The translations under genes were made by a program, and so were the position numbers. This document shows positions 61,359 to 64,000 of a stretch of DNA of 64,000 bases, one piece after another. The stretch's first letter is position 1; each line of letters starts with the position of its first letter. A model generated the notes under the pieces. That model was given only the letters and a program-made list of their open reading frames with translations. It had not been told where the DNA came from and did not search any database. The DNA is from Bombus terrestris (lineage: Eukaryota > Arthropoda > Insecta > Hymenoptera > Apidae), in assembly GCF_910591885.1 (NCBI RefSeq), contig NC_063273.1, positions 9,672,001 to 9,736,000 on the forward strand. The letters are read 5' to 3'.

Positions 61359-62344
61359 TTAACAATGGGTACAGCTCCCCTTATTTTCTATTACTTCTAT
61401 TGTACGATCTGGTATCGATTTATATAGTTTCTGGACGTAATTTTGATTTAACGTATCCCACTCACGTACATTTGCATTTTTTAATTCTTGCACGTGTTGA
61501 TACTGCTTTCCATTCGCGTATACGCCGTAAACAATTTCTGCCCAGCAATTTTCAATAATATTAAGGTCTGGGGAGCGTGCAGGCCACGGCAAAATAGATA
61601 TATTATTTTCATTAAAATATGATTGGACCAATCTTGATGTGTATACAGATACATTATCTTGTTGAAAGATTTAATTAGGTCCAGTTCTGCATGATTATTT
61701 ATTTGTTCTTTGATTAAATTTATGTATGGGACACTATTCATTCTTTCGTTGATGAACTTGATACTTGTCTTGCCGAAATAACTGATGCCGGCCCAAATCA
61801 TCACGCTGCCTCCTCTCATTTGTCGTTGAATTGCCGACATTGTCTCTTTTCTTATGTCATGAAAATAATATTGGGACTTATCAGGACCATCCAAGTTGAA
61901 TCTTTTTCATCTCAAAATAGTACCCTTCTTCATTTGCATTTCTTTTTCCAATGCATTCTTTCTTTTGCAAAGCGTAAACGTTCTACTTTGTGTTTCGTTG
62001 TTAACGAAGGTTTCTTTTTCAATTTTAGCCTCTTAATATCTTTACAGGATAGTAGATAGTAGCACTAACACTAGATTTTTCCATTATTTGCTTCGTTGTT
62101 AACTACAAGTTGAAAGCTACACGCAAAATTGCTCGCTTATCGGATAACGATGACGGACGACCAGTACCTTTCTTTTTGTCATAATCTTCAACATTTTTTA
62201 AGAAATTGTGTATTACTTTACGACTTCATCTTATTACTTTCGATATTTTTGCTACTGATAACTGTTGCTGTTTTAGTTCAAGAATTTGCTTTTTTTCAGA
62301 CTCGTTTAATTTTTTTTGTTTTTTTTTTTTTTTTTGCGTCCCAG
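61359..62344 (-). pseudogene. Tc1-family (DD34E) transposase, inactivated
   Basis: Tc1 transposases bind the inverted repeats and cut and paste the element using an RNase H-fold Asp-Asp-Glu triad. From the right, a Lys-rich start follows CTG where an initiator ATG would be expected (62342-62344). Next comes a helix-turn-helix-like segment (SEKKQILELKQQQLSVAKIS), then KGTGRPSSLSDKR resembling the GRPR hook. The catalytic domain follows: LFxDEKRFNLDGPD with the first Asp at 61909-61911, QQDN with the second Asp at 61656-61658, and LPWPARSPDLNIIENCW with Glu at 61551-61553. Exactly 34 residues separate the second Asp and Glu. Defects include in-frame stops at 62226-62228 and 61912-61914, frame changes in the middle region, and a shift near 61670-61685. 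The product is about 328 codons long, near the usual length. Confidence 0.92.
62319..62335 (+). repeat. T17 run inside the transposase 5' end
   Basis: The run reads as poly-Lys codons on the minus strand right after the expected start, GRK followed by Lys. Slippage has probably expanded an original short Lys stretch and contributes to frame uncertainty there. Confidence 0.85.
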
Positions 62345-62506
62345 ATACTTACAAATTTATATAATACTGTACTGTAATCTTTACTCGTTGATAGATCATG
62401 AACTACTGAGCTATTTCTAAACATATTAACAGAGTGTACTATCATTCCGACCTTAGTTTGGAATAGTTTTTCTTTGTTGTATACTTAACATCTACGATAT
62501 TGTGAC

Positions 62507-62644
62507 TTATTTCCAGCAAGCCGCATATCCTGAGCTCATAATTTTTTTATATTATACGTTACAGACGTAAAACTTTACACGCGTCGTTCAGAAATTAGAG
62601 ATAACTCACCTGGGCTATCTGGGCAATCTATTTGATGAGGAGTG
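62507..62644 (-). repeat. Right terminal inverted repeat of the Tc1-like element
   Basis: Read on the minus strand it starts CACTCCTCATCAAATAGATT and continues through an extra segment, then GACGCGTGTAAAG and GAGCTCAGGATATGCGG to GGAAATAA. It is about 33 nt longer than the left repeat. Confidence 0.85.
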
Positions 62645-62646
62645 TA

Positions 62647-63187
62647 TTTCAGCTTACCATAGAGAATTTGTATTCTGTACCGTACGTGTTATATGAAATA
62701 TTTCAAAGTTTCATTAAGGCTGTAACGAGACACGACTGTCGTGATTAGATCACGGATATTTATGGAAATTCATATTTTTAGAAATGTAACACGAACAACG
62801 AGATGATGAGTAGGTAGATGATAGTTTTATTTTATCAAATAATCGTAATAATCAAAAATAATAATCAAAATATCGTATCGTACGCATTAGAGATATAATG
62901 AAAAAAGGTAGAAATGTTTATAGGCGTCCGAATATTATCGCGTGCCACTGTATGTTCAGACAGCTGTCCGATAAAAAGAATCATGGCTTCCGTGCAAAGA
63001 ACAACACTATGTGGTATATTGTTAGATGGAAAGAGATCTTCTCGAACTTCGTGCCCTTTTACCGCAGTTGTTTCAAGGCTGGTGGAGCAGAGCTTTCCAC
63101 CGAATGGGAATATTTCGATGCTGTGTTTTAAGATGCTTGAATGCGAAAGTTGTTCGGGCAGTTTTGAGTTAAATTTTTCTGAATTTA
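62647..63187. other. Stretch with overlapping open frames on both strands
   Basis: Between the Tc1 element and the mariner end lies a segment open on the minus strand for 111 codons (62865-63200). It is also open in two plus-strand frames (77 and 111 codons). I do not recognise a domain in any of them. The concentration of open frames might mark a decayed exon or a transposon remnant, but I cannot choose. Confidence 0.35.
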
Positions 63188-63345
63188 TTAGGTCATCCAA
63201 TGAGTTTGTGCAGTTTATCGCGCTACTGCTTCAAAGTTTTCTGCTTTAATAACCGTGCCTTTTTCTTGAAATATCAATAGGCCGATATTGAAATATTCAT
63301 TATCAATTTCGATAAAATTTCTTTGTACAGGTCACGAATTCTATT
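63188..63345 (-). mobile_element. Mariner-type element end, fragment
   Basis: TTAGGTCATCCAATGAGTTT at the left edge matches the ends of the two miniature elements at most positions over 26 nt, and TA precedes it at 63186-63187. Just inside, the minus strand carries a short open segment containing EIDNEYFN followed about 29 residues later by a stop. That resembles the tail of a mariner transposase, although the upstream codon is a stop. No matching right end occurs before 64000, so it is truncated or its other end lies outside the window. Confidence 0.5.
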
Positions 63346-64000
63346 TTCGTCCAGAATGACCAGAAAGTGCCGATTTTCAAGATCAAAATTTATTTGCTGC
63401 AGACGATCGAGTCAATTTACGCAACTACGACAGGATGAAATACTTTCACCGTAAATAAGTTTTCGATATATGTAAATCAAAGTACCGGCTCTCGATTAAA
63501 CACGAGAAAATGTTACGGGAGACGTGTTAAAACTCATCGTGGTACGAATTTATTGGACAAACTAACGTGTCAAGGATTTAGTTTGTCGTAGAATTGTTCT
63601 GCTCTGAGCCAAATTCGGTTTTGAATGATCAGTTTCTGGTAGAACTGAGATGAATGAAACTAACTGATCGTTCAGATGATCACGTGCGTCACGAGAATCG
63701 TGGGAACCTCGAAAAGATAATAACCATGCAATTCGATGATGAAACGCGATCGCGAATTTCTCAAGCAAAGTGGAACGGTGGACGGTTTATGGTAAGAGGT
63801 TCTACTGACCTGTTTTATTGTTATAGAGGTCTCTTAACTGCGGCATTCCTCAGGCGCAATCCTAATCCTCGAGACGCATGCCGCAGCACGGGTTATGAAA
63901 ATGAAACAGAAGCATGCTTATTCCATTAGCTAATGGTCATTTCTGAATTATTCATAAAATAATAAACGAATTTTATTTAATTTTTATATAATACAGTCGG
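63346..64000. other. Non-coding stretch to the window end
   Basis: I see no gene. A CpG-richer patch at 63640-63900 has short open frames on both strands without features. No inverted partner of the mariner end was found here. Confidence 0.55.

Larger units (their letters stand above)
61111..62644 (-). mobile_element. Tc1-like DNA transposon, degraded
   Basis: The element begins CACTCCTC and ends GAGGAGTG, with TA at 61109-61110 and 62645-62646 as target duplication. Long imperfect inverted repeats (61111-61216 and 62507-62644) share GACGCGTGTAAAG, GTCTGTAACGTATAA and TTATGAGCTCAGGATATGCG. The interior encodes a transposase on the minus strand with helix-turn-helix, GRPR-like and DD34E features. 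Total length of about 1.53 kb fits Tc1-family elements. Premature stops and a frameshift make this copy inactive. Confidence 0.95.

Noticed and set aside
1..64000. Known conserved insect microRNAs, CRISPR arrays, rRNA, reverse transcriptase or integrase domains
   Set aside because: None of the mature microRNA sequences I could recall, spaced repeats or RT/integrase motifs were visible. A systematic search could still find diverged ones.

Overview
The window looks like non-coding insect DNA, intergenic or deep intronic. The base composition is AT-rich, but CpG dinucleotides are common throughout, with many TCG, CGA and CGCG steps. Small GC-richer islands sit in an AT-rich matrix, and long protein-coding genes are absent. 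Frequent CpG with low GC, short microsatellites and Tc1/mariner DNA transposons together point to a hymenopteran, most likely a bee; this is inference, since no diagnostic host gene is present. There are no operons, ribosome binding sites, rRNA genes or CRISPR arrays.

The best-supported content is transposon-derived. A Tc1-like element (61111-62644) has long terminal inverted repeats, flanking TA dinucleotides and a decayed transposase on the minus strand that still shows a DD34E catalytic triad. Two internally deleted mariner-type elements of about 210 bp (32091-32303 and 56879-57088, opposite orientations, about 95% alike by hand alignment) keep both ends and what looks like the last codons of a mariner transposase. 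A third, divergent mariner-type end lies at 63188. A degenerate tRNA-like unit with A box, B box and T-run lies near 21190-21286.

Layout: 1-9240 is mostly featureless AT-rich DNA with two small GC-richer islands that hold open frames. 9241-10107 holds an imperfect direct duplication, a GC-richer stretch and a compound TC/TATC microsatellite. 10108-21189 holds a TATA-like site and a degenerate 60-bp minisatellite. 21190-32090 holds the tRNA-like unit, GC-richer islands, a short duplication and hairpins. 32091-57088 lies between the two mariner miniatures and holds several degenerate repeats with roughly 100-bp period. 57089-64000 holds a CpG-rich island with a short hydrophobic ORF, directly followed by the Tc1 element and the mariner end.

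No host protein-coding gene is established. Many open frames of 60-200 codons exist, but they cluster in GC-richer islands where stop codons are rare. They overlap each other on both strands and show no domain that I recognise. A few that begin with ATG are listed at low confidence. I did not find a new multi-gene system. The most interesting leads are the asymmetric-ended Tc1 element inserted at a consensus splice-donor sequence, the mariner miniatures that retain a transposase tail, and the small hydrophobic ORF at 60861.
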